In this document: in pieces, positions 23,066 to 30,928 of the stretch
Layout of the letters: every line of letters begins with the position of its first letter
How positions within the stretch are numbered: the first letter of the stretch is position 1
Source of the DNA: Actinomycetota bacterium
Lineage (GTDB): Bacteria > Actinomycetota > Thermoleophilia > Solirubrobacterales > 70-9
Length of the DNA stretch: 33,447 bases
Assembly: GCA_018268575.1 (NCBI GenBank)
Contig: JAFDWF010000157.1
Location: forward strand, 1 to 33,447
Reading direction: 5' to 3'
Program-made: the position numbers and the translations under genes
Notes under the pieces: model-generated
What the model saw: the letters and a program-made list of their open reading frames with translations, nothing else
What the model was told of the DNA's origin: nothing
The model's database searches: none

Positions 23066-24217
23066 TCAGGCCTCGGCGACCGCCGCGTCCGGCCCGAGCA
23101 CGCGGAACGCGTAGCCGATCGTCAGCACCAGGAGCATCGCGATCGCGATGCTCGGCGCCGCGTCCCCGGTCGCGCCGGCGACCGCCGCGCCGGCCACGCC
23201 GCCGAGCACCTGGGCCGCCGCCCAGGCCATGTTGCTGACGCCCGCCGCGTAGCCCTGGTGGAGGCCGCTCGCCGCGGCGCTGTCGGAGATCAGGGTCATC
23301 GCGGGCGCGAAGCAGAGCCCCGCGCCGAGCGAGCAGACGAGCAGCGAGACGATCACCATCGGCAGCGAGGCGGCGATCGCGAACAAGACCATCGACACCG
23401 CGCAGATCACCATCCCGATCACGTAGGGCGAGCGGCGGCCGACCCGGTCGGCGAGGCGACCGGCGACCGGCGAGAGCAGCGACTCGATCGCCGCCCCGCC
23501 GATGAAGCCGACCGCGATCAGGGCGTGCCCGCCGCCGAGCGAGTTGATCCGCAGCGGCACCAGCACGTCGACGGCGCCGAACATCAGCGAGGGCGAGCTG
23601 ACGAAGACCGCCGCCTCGACCACCCGCCGGTCGATCAGGCAGCCGAGCACGTCGCGCAGCGGCTGGGACCCGCGCACCACCGTGTCCGGGGTGCGCGCGG
23701 CGATCAAGGCAAGGCCGAGGGCGAGGGCGAGGATCGCGGAGAAGACCACTTCGGTGCCGATCAACCCAGCGAAGGCGCCCAGCGCCGGCCCCAGCAGCGA
23801 CCCGGCGACGGCGCTGCCGAGCGCGGTGCCGATCACCTGGCCGCGTTTGTCCTCGGGGTAGGCGTTGATCAGCCAGGTCAGCGCGCCCGACCAGATCAGC
23901 GCCCCCGCGGCGCCCTGGATGAAGCGCGCCACGTCGAGCGGGTAGGCCGACTTCAGGAAGCCGAAGAGGAGGGTGGTCGAGCCGAGCGCCAGGAGCCCGG
24001 CGATCGCGGAGCGGCGCGGGCCGAAGCGGCTGGCGACGAACCCGGCGGGCAGCGAGGCGGCCAACGTCCCGGCGGCGTAGGCGGCGGAGAGGACCCCGGC
24101 CTGCGCCGTGCTGAGGTGGAGGTCGTTCTTGTAGGCCGGCAGCAGCGGGGCGAGGACGGTGAAGAACATGGTGTCGAGAAACACCATCGCCGAGGCGAGC
24201 AGGAGAAGGCGGCGCAT
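23066..24217 (-). CDS. Major facilitator superfamily transporter
   Basis: 383 residues from ATG 24217 (TTG 24229 also possible). About twelve hydrophobic spans; the loop between the second and third reads 'GFVASRFGPRRSAIAG' (MFS motif A), its counterpart in the second half is 'GRLADRVGRRSPYVIG', and 'ALIWSGALTWLINAYPEDKR' follows the fourth. Drug/metabolite efflux type. It is probably co-transcribed with the lactone oxidase. Confidence 0.92.
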   Translation of the reverse strand: MRRLLLLASAMVFLDTMFFTVLAPLLPAYKNDLHLSTAQAGVLSAAYAAGTLAASLPAGFVASRFGPRRSAIAGLLALGSTTLLFGFLKSAYPLDVARFIQGAAGALIWSGALTWLINAYPEDKRGQVIGTALGSAVAGSLLGPALGAFAGLIGTEVVFSAILALALGLALIAARTPDTVVRGSQPLRDVLGCLIDRRVVEAAVFVSSPSLMFGAVDVLVPLRINSLGGGHALIAVGFIGGAAIESLLSPVAGRLADRVGRRSPYVIGMVICAVSMVLFAIAASLPMVIVSLLVCSLGAGLCFAPAMTLISDSAAASGLHQGYAAGVSNMAWAAAQVLGGVAGAAVAGATGDAAPSIAIAMLLVLTIGYAFRVLGPDAAVAEA

Positions 24218-24238
24218 GCCACCATCCAATCAACCTCA

Positions 24239-24327
24239 GGAGGGGTGGCAGAGCGGTTGAATGCGGCGGCCTTGAAAGCCGTTGGGCGCCTTACGGCGTC
24301 TCGTGGGTTCGAATCCCACCCCCTCCG
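24239..24327 (+). tRNA. tRNA-Ser (anticodon TGA)
   Basis: 89 nt on the plus strand: acceptor GGAGGGG/CCCCTCC with discriminator G, anticodon arm GCGGC-CTTGAAA-GCCGT giving TGA, long variable arm, T arm GTGGG-TTCGAAT-CCCAC. Its last 13 nt belong to a 19-bp direct repeat (24315-24333) that recurs at 25432-25450. Confidence 0.97.
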
Positions 24328-24333
24328 CTCATC
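24315..24333 (+). repeat. attL-like direct repeat copy (in tRNA-Ser 3' end)
   Basis: CCCACCCCCTCCGCTCATC: the first 13 bases are the 3' end of the tRNA and the last six lie beyond it. Identical to 25432-25450. Confidence 0.85.
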
Positions 24334-24344
24334 CCGAGGGGTGC

Positions 24345-25310
24345 TCAGAGTGGCAGAAGCTCTTCGAGCTTCTTGCCCTCGCCACCGAAATAGCTTGAGT
24401 GCGTCCGTTCGATGGTCTCTAGCGAGTCGGCGCTGAGCAGAACGATGTCGAGCGTCGGATTGATGCCCCCATTAGCGGCCTCCGCCTCTGCATATGCCGC
24501 CTGGGCAGTCTCGTAATCCGTCCCGAACTTCCGCACGTCGCGCTTGCCCGTCGCGGGGTCGAGGACAACAAGGAAGTGCTGGATCTCGTCGGGGCTCATC
24601 GTTGGGCGCTTGGCTTCAAGAGTATCGACGCGTTCCTTCAGCCCGCGTAAGCGGGCCAGCAACTCAGTGTCCACCGGCCGTCCTTGATCGAGACTCGCAG
24701 CCATCTCCGCCAGATCCACGAAGTGATCACGCACGTCCTTGGGCCCGCCCCCGAACTTCAAGCCGGGCGCAAGTTCACGTGCCATTTCCTCCACGGAGTT
24801 CGCCCAGCGATCTTGGTAGTCGGTGCGGAGCTGGATCTCGATCAGCCGGCCCCGGTGACGATTGATCAGATGCAGCGCCCGATAACCGTCGTCTTTCGGC
24901 TCAGCTATGTAGTCGCGGGCCTTGGTGATCGTCCAGTTCTTCCGTAGTCGCGCGCCAACGCGATAGACGGCATCCTGATCGGGGAGAACGGCGCGGACAC
25001 CGCCAATATCCGCCATGCGCGAGAGCTTCATGCGCGGCTCGCGCAGGAGCTTGCCAGCGATCGTCGGGAATTTCTTGAGGCGCTGGGCGACGACCGGGCC
25101 TCCCTCCTCGGCGGCGTAGTGGCGGAGGTTGGCGGCGACCCGTGACAGTGGCCCGGCATGCTCGGCGCGCCACCAGTCGACGATCTGGATCGCTTCTTCG
25201 AGCTCAGCTCTTTCCCGCTCGACCCTCCTCCTGCCGTCAGCCGCGCGGCGAAGCGCTTCTGCGAGAGACCGGCCAGCTCGATCGACTCTGCTCTTGCTGT
25301 AGGTCGCCAC
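24345..25310 (-). CDS. RelA/SpoT-synthetase-domain protein (possible toxic alarmone synthetase)
   Basis: 321 residues from GTG 25310, chosen because relatives begin near 'YSKSRVDRAGRSLAEALR'; the frame is open to 25436. The nucleotidyltransferase domain is complete: 'RMKLSRMADIGGVRAVL' (94-109, catalytic Asp101), G-loop 'KARDYIAEPK' (130-139), 'GYRALH' and 'LIEIQLRT' (156-163, catalytic Glu). There is no HD hydrolase, TGS or ACT domain, but a helical C-terminal extension of about 120 residues. Small stand-alone synthetases on islands include the toxSAS and CapRel defence toxins, which make (pp)pApp or modify tRNA. Whether this is one is inference. No separate antitoxin is evident. Confidence 0.85.
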   Translation of the reverse strand: MATYSKSRVDRAGRSLAEALRRAADGRRRVERERAELEEAIQIVDWWRAEHAGPLSRVAANLRHYAAEEGGPVVAQRLKKFPTIAGKLLREPRMKLSRMADIGGVRAVLPDQDAVYRVGARLRKNWTITKARDYIAEPKDDGYRALHLINRHRGRLIEIQLRTDYQDRWANSVEEMARELAPGLKFGGGPKDVRDHFVDLAEMAASLDQGRPVDTELLARLRGLKERVDTLEAKRPTMSPDEIQHFLVVLDPATGKRDVRKFGTDYETAQAAYAEAEAANGGINPTLDIVLLSADSLETIERTHSSYFGGEGKKLEELLPL

Positions 25311-25431
25311 ACTTCGCAACGCTTGCTGCGCGACGCACATTGAGAGTTGGAGTTGGCCGAGAATCAGCGTCAAGGCGCCGTTTATGGAGGTCGCGGATCC
25401 GCGCCGCCACAAAATCGTGTTTGAGCTTCGC

Positions 25432-25450
25432 CCCACCCCCTCCGCTCATC
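25432..25450 (+). repeat. attR-like direct repeat copy
   Basis: A perfect 19-base match to 24315-24333, 1,117 nt away, followed after one mismatch by CGA in both copies. Confidence 0.85.
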
Positions 25451-25543
25451 GCGACAAACGACGAGACGTCACCACGGGCCTCGCCATCGGGGTGGCCCGG
25501 GGACAAGGCCCGCAGTGACGCAGGCCGCAGTATACGTTTTGTA

Positions 25544-25563
25544 AGACACGCTCTGTAGTGTCT
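25544..25563 (+). promoter_or_regulatory. Candidate operator of the XRE gene at 25603
   Basis: Inverted repeat AGACAC-N8-GTGTCT in a locally AT-richer segment (TATACGTTTTGTAAG precedes it). It lies 40 nt before the ATG and may be the self-operator or overlap the promoter. Confidence 0.4.
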
Positions 25564-25602
25564 AGACCGGAGAGTGCGTCCTCGGCAGGGTCCATTGCGT
25601 CG

Positions 25603-25836
25603 ATGGCCCGATCCCTGCCGCCCGATCCATCCCTCGGAACCGCGCTCCGCCAACTGCGCATCGAGCGCGAGCTGAGCCAAGAGGGCCTCAGCCACGCCGC
25701 CAACATCACGCTGGGGGCCTACGGCAAGATCGAGCGGAACGAGGTGGCCCCGGCATGGGCGACCGTACGAGCGATCGCCGACGGACTCGGAATCAGCATG
25801 AAGGAGCTGGGCGCCGCCGTCGACGAGCTGGGTTAG
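25603..25836 (+). CDS. XRE-family helix-turn-helix regulator
   Basis: 77 residues from ATG 25603 (GTG at 25558 would add 15). 'LGTALRQLRIERELSQEGLS' and 'ITLGAYGKIERNEVAPAWAT' are the helix-turn-helix, and 'VRAIADGLGISMKELGAAVD' the closing helices. It is divergent from the RelA/SpoT gene but outside the 19-bp repeat, so it is probably a host gene and not the antitoxin. Confidence 0.85.
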   Translation: MARSLPPDPSLGTALRQLRIERELSQEGLSHAANITLGAYGKIERNEVAPAWATVRAIADGLGISMKELGAAVDELG

Positions 25837-25964
25837 CTCGCCCCCGTCGGCCGGCCCGAGACGCCGGCGGCGGGTCCTCCCGGCGGCGGTGGAGCGGCGT
25901 GCCGGCCGCGGTGCAGAGCGGCGCGGCGGCAGGAAACTAAGGCGGATGGCCGAACCGACCCGAC

Positions 25965-26726
25965 ATGGACCCGACCGCCATCCGCGCCCCTGGCGGCGAG
26001 CGCTGGCTGCGGCGCGCCGAACAGGTCACCGACGCCTTCGGACTCGTCCTGGTCCTGGTGCTCGTGACCTTTGTCCTGACCTCGCTGATCGACAATTCCG
26101 GCTGGGGCTCGGTCCTGATCATGGCGGTGACCGCCGCGACCTCGGTCGTCGCCCTGACCAGCTCGCACGCCCGGGCCCACTACGTCCACATCGCGATCTA
26201 CTTGAGCTCGGTCAGCCTCGTGCTCTCGATCGTCACTGCGGTGAGCGGCGCGTCGGTGTGGCTCAATTTCGGCGCGATCATCCAGGTGGTCCTGCTGGCT
26301 GCGGCGACGGTCGCGGTGCTCATCCGGGTCGTCACCGCCGCCGAAGTGAGTGCCCGAACGATCCTCGGCGCGATCAGCGTCTACACGGTCCTCGGCCTGC
26401 TGTTCGGCTTCGCCTACGAGGCGATCGCCAGGGTCCAGAGCGGCCCGTTCTTCGCCGGCGACCCCCACGTTCAGCACGGGGACTTCCTCTTCTTCAGCTA
26501 CACGACGCTGACCACGACCGGCTACGGCGATCTCGTACCCGCCGGACAACCGGGTGAGATGATCGCCACCTTCGAGATGCTGATCGGCCAGATCTTCTTG
26601 GTGACGCTGGTCGCCGGCCTGGTCGCCGTGTGGCGGCCCGGCACCGGCCTCAAAGAGCGACGCGAGCGGCGCGCCGCAAAAACGTCGGGTGCGGCGTTCA
26701 CCGAGCCCGACGCGTCCGCGGATTAG
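25965..26726 (+). CDS. Two-pore-type potassium channel family protein
   Basis: 253 residues with about five to six hydrophobic spans in the first 150, then a pore loop with selectivity filter 'TTTGYGD' (183-189) and a last helix 'MLIGQIFLVTLVAGLVAVW'. The Ion_trans_2 pore is complete; no RCK or cyclic-nucleotide domain follows, only a charged 30-residue tail. It should conduct K+ across the membrane. Confidence 0.93.
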   Translation: MDPTAIRAPGGERWLRRAEQVTDAFGLVLVLVLVTFVLTSLIDNSGWGSVLIMAVTAATSVVALTSSHARAHYVHIAIYLSSVSLVLSIVTAVSGASVWLNFGAIIQVVLLAAATVAVLIRVVTAAEVSARTILGAISVYTVLGLLFGFAYEAIARVQSGPFFAGDPHVQHGDFLFFSYTTLTTTGYGDLVPAGQPGEMIATFEMLIGQIFLVTLVAGLVAVWRPGTGLKERRERRAAKTSGAAFTEPDASAD

Positions 26727-26783
26727 TCGAGGGCGCGCCGCCGATCAGCCCGGCCCGGCGCCGATCAGCCCCGCTACCGCCGC

Positions 26784-27242
26784 TCAGTCGGCGAGCTCGA
26801 CGCTCTCGATCGTCTTCGCCTCGACCGGCTTGTCGCGGGCGTCGGTCTCCGAGGCCTCGATCGCGTCGACCGCGTCCATCCCGTCGACGACCTCACCGAA
26901 GACGGTGTGCTTGCCGTCCAGCCACGGTGCCGCGCCGGTGGTGACGATGAAGAACTGCGAGCCGTTGGTGTCGGGGCCGGCGTTGGCCATCGCGAGGGCG
27001 CCGCGGACCACCTTGTGGTCGTTGAACTCGTCCTCGAAGGTGTAGCCCGGGCCGCCGGTGCCGGTGCCCTGCGGGCAGCCGCCCTGGACCATGAAGTCGG
27101 GGATCACCCGGTGGAAGATCAGCCCGTCGTAGAACCCTTCGCCCGCCAGCTTGCGGAAGTTCTCGACGGTCTTCGGCGCGTCGTCGTCGAAGAACTCGAC
27201 GGTGATCGGCCCGGCATTGGTCTGCAGCGTGGCTTTCGACAT
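26784..27242 (-). CDS. Cyclophilin-type peptidyl-prolyl cis-trans isomerase
   Basis: 152 residues from ATG 27242. '[20 protein letters not shown]' opens the barrel; '[20 protein letters not shown]' has the catalytic Arg, '[19 protein letters not shown]' the substrate floor and '[13 protein letters not shown]' the cyclosporin-site Trp and His. A cytoplasmic single-domain form with no signal peptide. Accelerates proline isomerisation during folding. Confidence 0.96.
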   Translation of the reverse strand: MSKATLQTNAGPITVEFFDDDAPKTVENFRKLAGEGFYDGLIFHRVIPDFMVQGGCPQGTGTGGPGYTFEDEFNDHKVVRGALAMANAGPDTNGSQFFIVTTGAAPWLDGKHTVFGEVVDGMDAVDAIEASETDARDKPVEAKTIESVELAD

Positions 27243-27314
27243 GGCCCGGAGCCTAGATGATCGATTCCTGATCGGAGTATGACCGGGGGTGGGACTGACG
27301 GGGCGCCCCACCGG

Positions 27315-29300
27315 TCAACCCCGGACCCGGAGGAGGAGCGGGGGCGAGGAGCCTTCGGCGTAGGGCCAGCCCGCTTCCGGGACGGCGGTCGCGCGCAGGC
27401 GGATGCGGGCTTCGCCGCTGACGTAGCGGAAGCGGTACCGGGCCCTGAAGCGGCCCTTGGCGTCGGTGCGGGCGTCGAGCGCCGGGCGCCAGCGACCGCT
27501 GGCGCGCTCCAGGTACTGGATCGCGACCACCTTGCCACGCTTCGGGATGCGCGCCGCGCCGGGATCCACCCGGCCTTCCAGCGTCACCGCTTCCCCGGTG
27601 CGCAGGCTGCGAGGCATCGCCGCAAGGGTGACGCCCGCGCGGACCCGCAGCGCGAGCGAGCGCCGGGGTGCCGGGGCGAACCCGCCACCGCCATGGAAGG
27701 CGACGACCGCGCGGCGCGAGGTTCCCGGCGCAAGTCGCAATTCGAAGCGCCCGTCGGGCTCGGTGACGACGCGCCGGCGTTCGGGCGGGCGGCCGACTGC
27801 CGCCGTCGGACGGGCGACGATCGCGATCGGCCGTCCCCCGACCCCGGCGCCGTGGGCGTCGGTCAGGCGTCCTCGAACCGTGGCCGCGGCGCCGTAGTCG
27901 ACCGTCAGGCCCGAGCCGCCGGCACCCGGCTGGCGGGCTGGATGGCTCGACCGTCCCCCGCTCGGTCCCAGACGGACGGTAAGCCGGGTGGCCTGCCCCT
28001 GCGCGGTGGGGCCCTGGCCGCCGTCGCGAGGCCCGGGGGTCCTCCCGGGTGCGCCCCGCTTCGGCTTGGCGGCCCCTTGGCGCACCTCCGCGGCGCTGCC
28101 GGAGACCCGCTTCTCCGCCGAGCCGACGTTCCCCGCCGCGTCCCTCGCGACGACGCGGAAGAGGTAGGTCCCGGCGACGAGGTCGGGGAGGGGCGCGGTC
28201 AGCGTCGCGGTCCCCGAGCCGTCGCGATCGAAGGCGGTCGGCAGGTCGGTCCACCCTTCGGCCTCGGCACGGCGCACCGAGATCGTCCCCGCGGCCGACC
28301 CTGAGTAGCGGTCCTTCACCATCGCGGCCACCTGGCCTTCGGCGGCGGTGGCGAAGGAGGCGGTCGGCGGTGAGTTGTCGACCTGGAGCGCGACGTCAGC
28401 GGCACAGCCCTGATCGCCGGCGAAGTCAGTTGCGCAGGCGCGCAAGGTGTGGACTCCGTCGGCGAGCCGCGCCGTGTCGACTTCGCTCGCTTGCGTGGCG
28501 TTCGGCGGACAGGGCTGCATCTTGGTCGCGCGCAGTTCGCCTTCGACCAGCTGCACGGCGCAGGTCGGCGCGAGGGCGAGGACCGGCGCAGCGTCGATCG
28601 TCGCCGTCGCGCCCGCGACGCCGGCGCCGGTGTCGGCCGCGTCGAGCTCGAGCGTCGCCGTTCCCCGGTGCCAGCCAGCCGCGGCGAGAGGGCCGCCGAG
28701 CTGGGCCGTGGGCGCGACCGGATCTTCGAGCGCGAAGATCAGATCCCGCAGGTGCATCGTCGAGGCCGCCGACCGGGTGCAGCCGATGACCGGCCCTTCG
28801 AGCAGGCACTGGAGCCAGGCTTCGAACGCCCAGGCGTGGCCTTCGATGGGGAGGTCGAGGCGAGCGGGCGCGACGCCGCCCCAGGAGTAGGCGAGGAGGT
28901 CGAAGCGGGCGTCGACATCGACCCCGAGGCCCTGCCAGTTGCGGGGTTGTGGGTTCCCGAACCAAGTCACGTGGGCGGCCCTGAAGCTGGTTCCGGGAGG
29001 CGCGATCCAACGCGCCCGAGCCAGCCCGGGGACGCCGTCGGGCGCCACCCCTCCTTCGAATCCCATCCCGACCGGCCCGGATCCCGGCGCCCTCATGCAG
29101 CCGGCCGGGTCGAGGAAGAAGGCGGTGCCTTCGGTGGCGACGAGCGCCGGGTCGAGGTCGACGCCGACGCCCCAGCCGCACTGGGCGACCTGGTAGGTGC
29201 CCGCCCGCGCCTCCCCCGCCAGCAGGAGCGCCAGCACCACCGCCAGCCCGACCAGCATCGCCGCGATCCTGCCGATTCCCCCGCGCGTCCCCTGCACCAT
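27315..29300 (-). CDS. Large secreted Ig-like-repeat protein, function unknown
   Basis: 661 residues. Signal peptide about 1-33 ('MLVGLAVVLALLLAGEARAG'). Mature start 'GTYQVAQCGWGVGVDLDPAL', then a beta-rich, concanavalin-like first domain, an Ig-like region ('LADGVHTLRACATDFAGDQG', 'LVAGTYLFRVVARDAAGNVG'), a basic Pro/Gly linker (about 410-465) and carboxypeptidase-regulatory-like/Ig domains ('VRGRLTDAHGAGVGGRPI', 'VTLEGRVDPGAARIPKRGKV'). Proteins of this build seem common in Solirubrobacterales. No catalytic motif is apparent; a surface adhesin or structural role is possible. Confidence 0.85.
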   Translation of the reverse strand: MVQGTRGGIGRIAAMLVGLAVVLALLLAGEARAGTYQVAQCGWGVGVDLDPALVATEGTAFFLDPAGCMRAPGSGPVGMGFEGGVAPDGVPGLARARWIAPPGTSFRAAHVTWFGNPQPRNWQGLGVDVDARFDLLAYSWGGVAPARLDLPIEGHAWAFEAWLQCLLEGPVIGCTRSAASTMHLRDLIFALEDPVAPTAQLGGPLAAAGWHRGTATLELDAADTGAGVAGATATIDAAPVLALAPTCAVQLVEGELRATKMQPCPPNATQASEVDTARLADGVHTLRACATDFAGDQGCAADVALQVDNSPPTASFATAAEGQVAAMVKDRYSGSAAGTISVRRAEAEGWTDLPTAFDRDGSGTATLTAPLPDLVAGTYLFRVVARDAAGNVGSAEKRVSGSAAEVRQGAAKPKRGAPGRTPGPRDGGQGPTAQGQATRLTVRLGPSGGRSSHPARQPGAGGSGLTVDYGAAATVRGRLTDAHGAGVGGRPIAIVARPTAAVGRPPERRRVVTEPDGRFELRLAPGTSRRAVVAFHGGGGFAPAPRRSLALRVRAGVTLAAMPRSLRTGEAVTLEGRVDPGAARIPKRGKVVAIQYLERASGRWRPALDARTDAKGRFRARYRFRYVSGEARIRLRATAVPEAGWPYAEGSSPPLLLRVRG

Positions 29301-29437
29301 CCGTCCTCCTCGCTCGCCTCGCTCCTCTCTCCTACGAGCGCGTCAAGGGCCCGGGCGCCCCGATCTCTCCCCCCTCCCCCGCCCCCGGCGCGCCCCACGA
29401 CCCGGCCGGAAGTCGCCCTTTGCGAGAATGCAGGGCG

Positions 29438-30601
29438 ATGCCACTACCTACGAAGGACCAGGTGAACGAGGCGCTGCGGGGCGTGATCGACCCGGAGCTG
29501 CGCCGCTCGATCGTCGAGCTCGGAATGGTGCGCTCGATCGAGATCCAGCCCAGCGGAAGGGTCGAGGTCGTCGTCGCGCTGACGACCGCCGGCTGCCCGA
29601 TCCGCTCCCACTTCGAAAGCGCCGTCGCCCAACGGGTCGGCGAGCTCGAGGGGGTGACCGGAGTCGGGGTCGGCTTCGACGTCCTCTCCGACGAGGAGAA
29701 GGGGAGCCTCCAACAGACGCTGGGGCGCGGCAAGCTGCCGCAGGGCGCGCTCGCCAAGGTCAAAAACGTGATCTGCGTGTCGTCCGGCAAGGGCGGCGTC
29801 GGCAAGTCGACGATGACCGCCAACCTGGCCGCGGCGCTGACCGCCGAAGGCCATCCCGCCGGTGCCCTCGACTGCGACGTCTACGGCTACTCGATCCCCC
29901 GCATGCTCGGCGTCAACGCCAAGCCGGACGTGAACGGGGAGCGCAAGATCCTGCCGCTGGAGTCGCCGAGCGGGGTCAAGGTGATGTCGATCGGCTTCTT
30001 CGTCGAGGAGAACGCGGCGGTCGTCTGGCGCGGCCCGATGCTTCACAAGGCGATCCAGCAGTTCCTCGAGGACGTCGCCTGGGACGAGCTGGAGTACCTG
30101 CTGCTGGACCTGCCGCCGGGGACCGGCGACGTCTCGATGACGCTCGCCCAGCTCTTGCCGCAGGCGAAGTTCGTGATCGTCACCACGCCACAGCCCGCCG
30201 CCCAGTCGGTGGCGCACCGAGGCGCCGAGATGGCGAAGAAATTCGACCTCGAGATCCTCGGCGTAATCGAGAACATGTCGGGCTTCACGACCCCGGACGG
30301 GGAGCGCTTCACGATCTTCGGCGAGGGCGGCGGCCAGCTGCTGGCCGACGAGCTCGACGTGCCGCTGCTCGCCAAGGTGCCGCTCTCGGAGCCGCTTCGC
30401 GAGCATTCCGACGATGGCACCCCGCTGGTCATCGACGACCCCGGCTCCCCGGCGGCGCAGGCGATCCGCCAGGCGGCGCGCGGGATCATCGCGGCGACCC
30501 CGCAGGAGCTGCCGGTCCTGCAGGCGCCTCCGGCGATGGCCGAGATGCCCGCGATCGGCGGCACCCCGCTGCCGGTCGTCCAGGTCGGTCCGGGCGCCTG
30601 A
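29438..30601 (+). CDS. mrp: Mrp/NBP35-family P-loop ATPase (Fe-S cluster carrier type)
   Basis: 387 residues from ATG 29438 (TTG 29420 possible). N-terminal MIP18/DUF59 domain (about 1-85), then the deviant Walker A 'SGKGGVGKST' (116-125), 'DCDVYGYSIPRMLG' and 'LLLDLPPGTGDVSMTLAQ'. Mrp/ApbC proteins bind and transfer Fe-S clusters, usually through a CxxC near 'ENMSxFxCPxC'. Here that stretch reads 'ENMSGFTTPDGERFTIFG' and has no Cys, as I believe is common in actinobacterial members, so cluster binding may differ. Confidence 0.93.
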   Translation: MPLPTKDQVNEALRGVIDPELRRSIVELGMVRSIEIQPSGRVEVVVALTTAGCPIRSHFESAVAQRVGELEGVTGVGVGFDVLSDEEKGSLQQTLGRGKLPQGALAKVKNVICVSSGKGGVGKSTMTANLAAALTAEGHPAGALDCDVYGYSIPRMLGVNAKPDVNGERKILPLESPSGVKVMSIGFFVEENAAVVWRGPMLHKAIQQFLEDVAWDELEYLLLDLPPGTGDVSMTLAQLLPQAKFVIVTTPQPAAQSVAHRGAEMAKKFDLEILGVIENMSGFTTPDGERFTIFGEGGGQLLADELDVPLLAKVPLSEPLREHSDDGTPLVIDDPGSPAAQAIRQAARGIIAATPQELPVLQAPPAMAEMPAIGGTPLPVVQVGPGA

Positions 30602-30616
30602 GCCTGAGGTAGGGAC

Positions 30617-30642
30617 GGGCGCGGCGGCGAATCGTCGCGCCC
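30617..30642 (+). terminator. GC hairpin after the mrp gene
   Basis: GGGCGCG/CGCGCCC (30617-30623, 30636-30642) with a 12-nt loop, starting 16 nt past the mrp stop. There is no U-tract, so this is only a possible intrinsic-type end. Confidence 0.3.
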
Positions 30643-30753
30643 TGTCGCCTGTCGATCGCACCCTGAGGCCGCCCCGCGCGCGCTGACCCGCTCGGCGCCG
30701 CCCCAACCCACTCCGCACGCCCTTTCCACAAATCACGGCGCCGCGACCGCAAC

Positions 30754-30759
30754 TATGCT
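30754..30759 (+). promoter_or_regulatory. Possible -10 box for the riboswitch transcript
   Basis: TATGCT, about 30 nt before the riboswitch begins, in the expected place for a -10 element. No convincing -35 box is seen. The rest of the 30602-30789 gap is GC-rich with nothing else to report. Confidence 0.35.
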
Positions 30760-30789
30760 GTCGGCTGCGCGTTAGCGCTTACAAATAAA

Positions 30790-30911
30790 TGCCTAATCCC
30801 GGCCCAAGGAAGGCCGGGAGCGGGGGAACCAAGATTTTGGGGCGAACCCACCCGTCTGAGGTGGGAGCGCAGGCTCCTTCAGCGCCAGCCCGACAGCTAA
30901 CCCCGCCGGCA
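30790..30911 (+). promoter_or_regulatory. Cyclic di-AMP riboswitch (ydaO/yuaA type)
   Basis: Hallmark conserved blocks of the class occur in order: a GGCC hairpin, CGGGGGAACCAAG, TTTGGGGCGAA, a CCCACC...GGTGGG stem, GCGCAGGCTCCTTCAGCGCC and CCGACAGCTAACCCCG before the closing GGC. It ends five bases before an AAGGAGG ribosome-binding site for the downstream cell-wall hydrolase. In actinobacteria this riboswitch class typically controls resuscitation factors and NlpC/P60 hydrolases, usually turning them off when c-di-AMP is high. Boundaries are approximate. Confidence 0.9.
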
Positions 30912-30928
30912 TCCGAAGGAGGTAGTGA

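Larger units (their letters stand above)
24315..25450 (-). mobile_element. tRNA-Ser(TGA) islet carrying a RelA/SpoT-domain gene
   Basis: Bounded by a perfect 19-bp direct repeat CCCACCCCCTCCGCTCATC, one copy spanning the tRNA 3' end and one at 25432. Only one convincing gene lies between, the RelA/SpoT-domain gene, which points toward the tRNA. No integrase or transposase is present, so the islet must have relied on helper functions, or it is a remnant. The far repeat also creates chance ATG/GTG starts in two frames. Confidence 0.8.

Noticed and set aside
21668..24436. A 922-codon plus-strand open frame
   Set aside because: It is antisense to the lactone oxidase and MFS genes and runs through tRNA-Ser. 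It is composed of Arg/Gly/Asp/Val-rich shadow sequence typical of GC-rich DNA.
25237..25448. A short minus-strand frame starting MSGGGGAKLKHDF, considered as an antitoxin for the RelA/SpoT gene
   Set aside because: Its ATG and Gly run are encoded by the 19-bp attachment repeat, and most of its length overlaps the RelA/SpoT coding sequence in another frame. Not supportable without homologues.
25603..25836. XRE gene as the antitoxin partner of the RelA/SpoT gene
   Set aside because: It lies outside the islet's direct repeat and is transcribed divergently, so the two were probably not acquired together.
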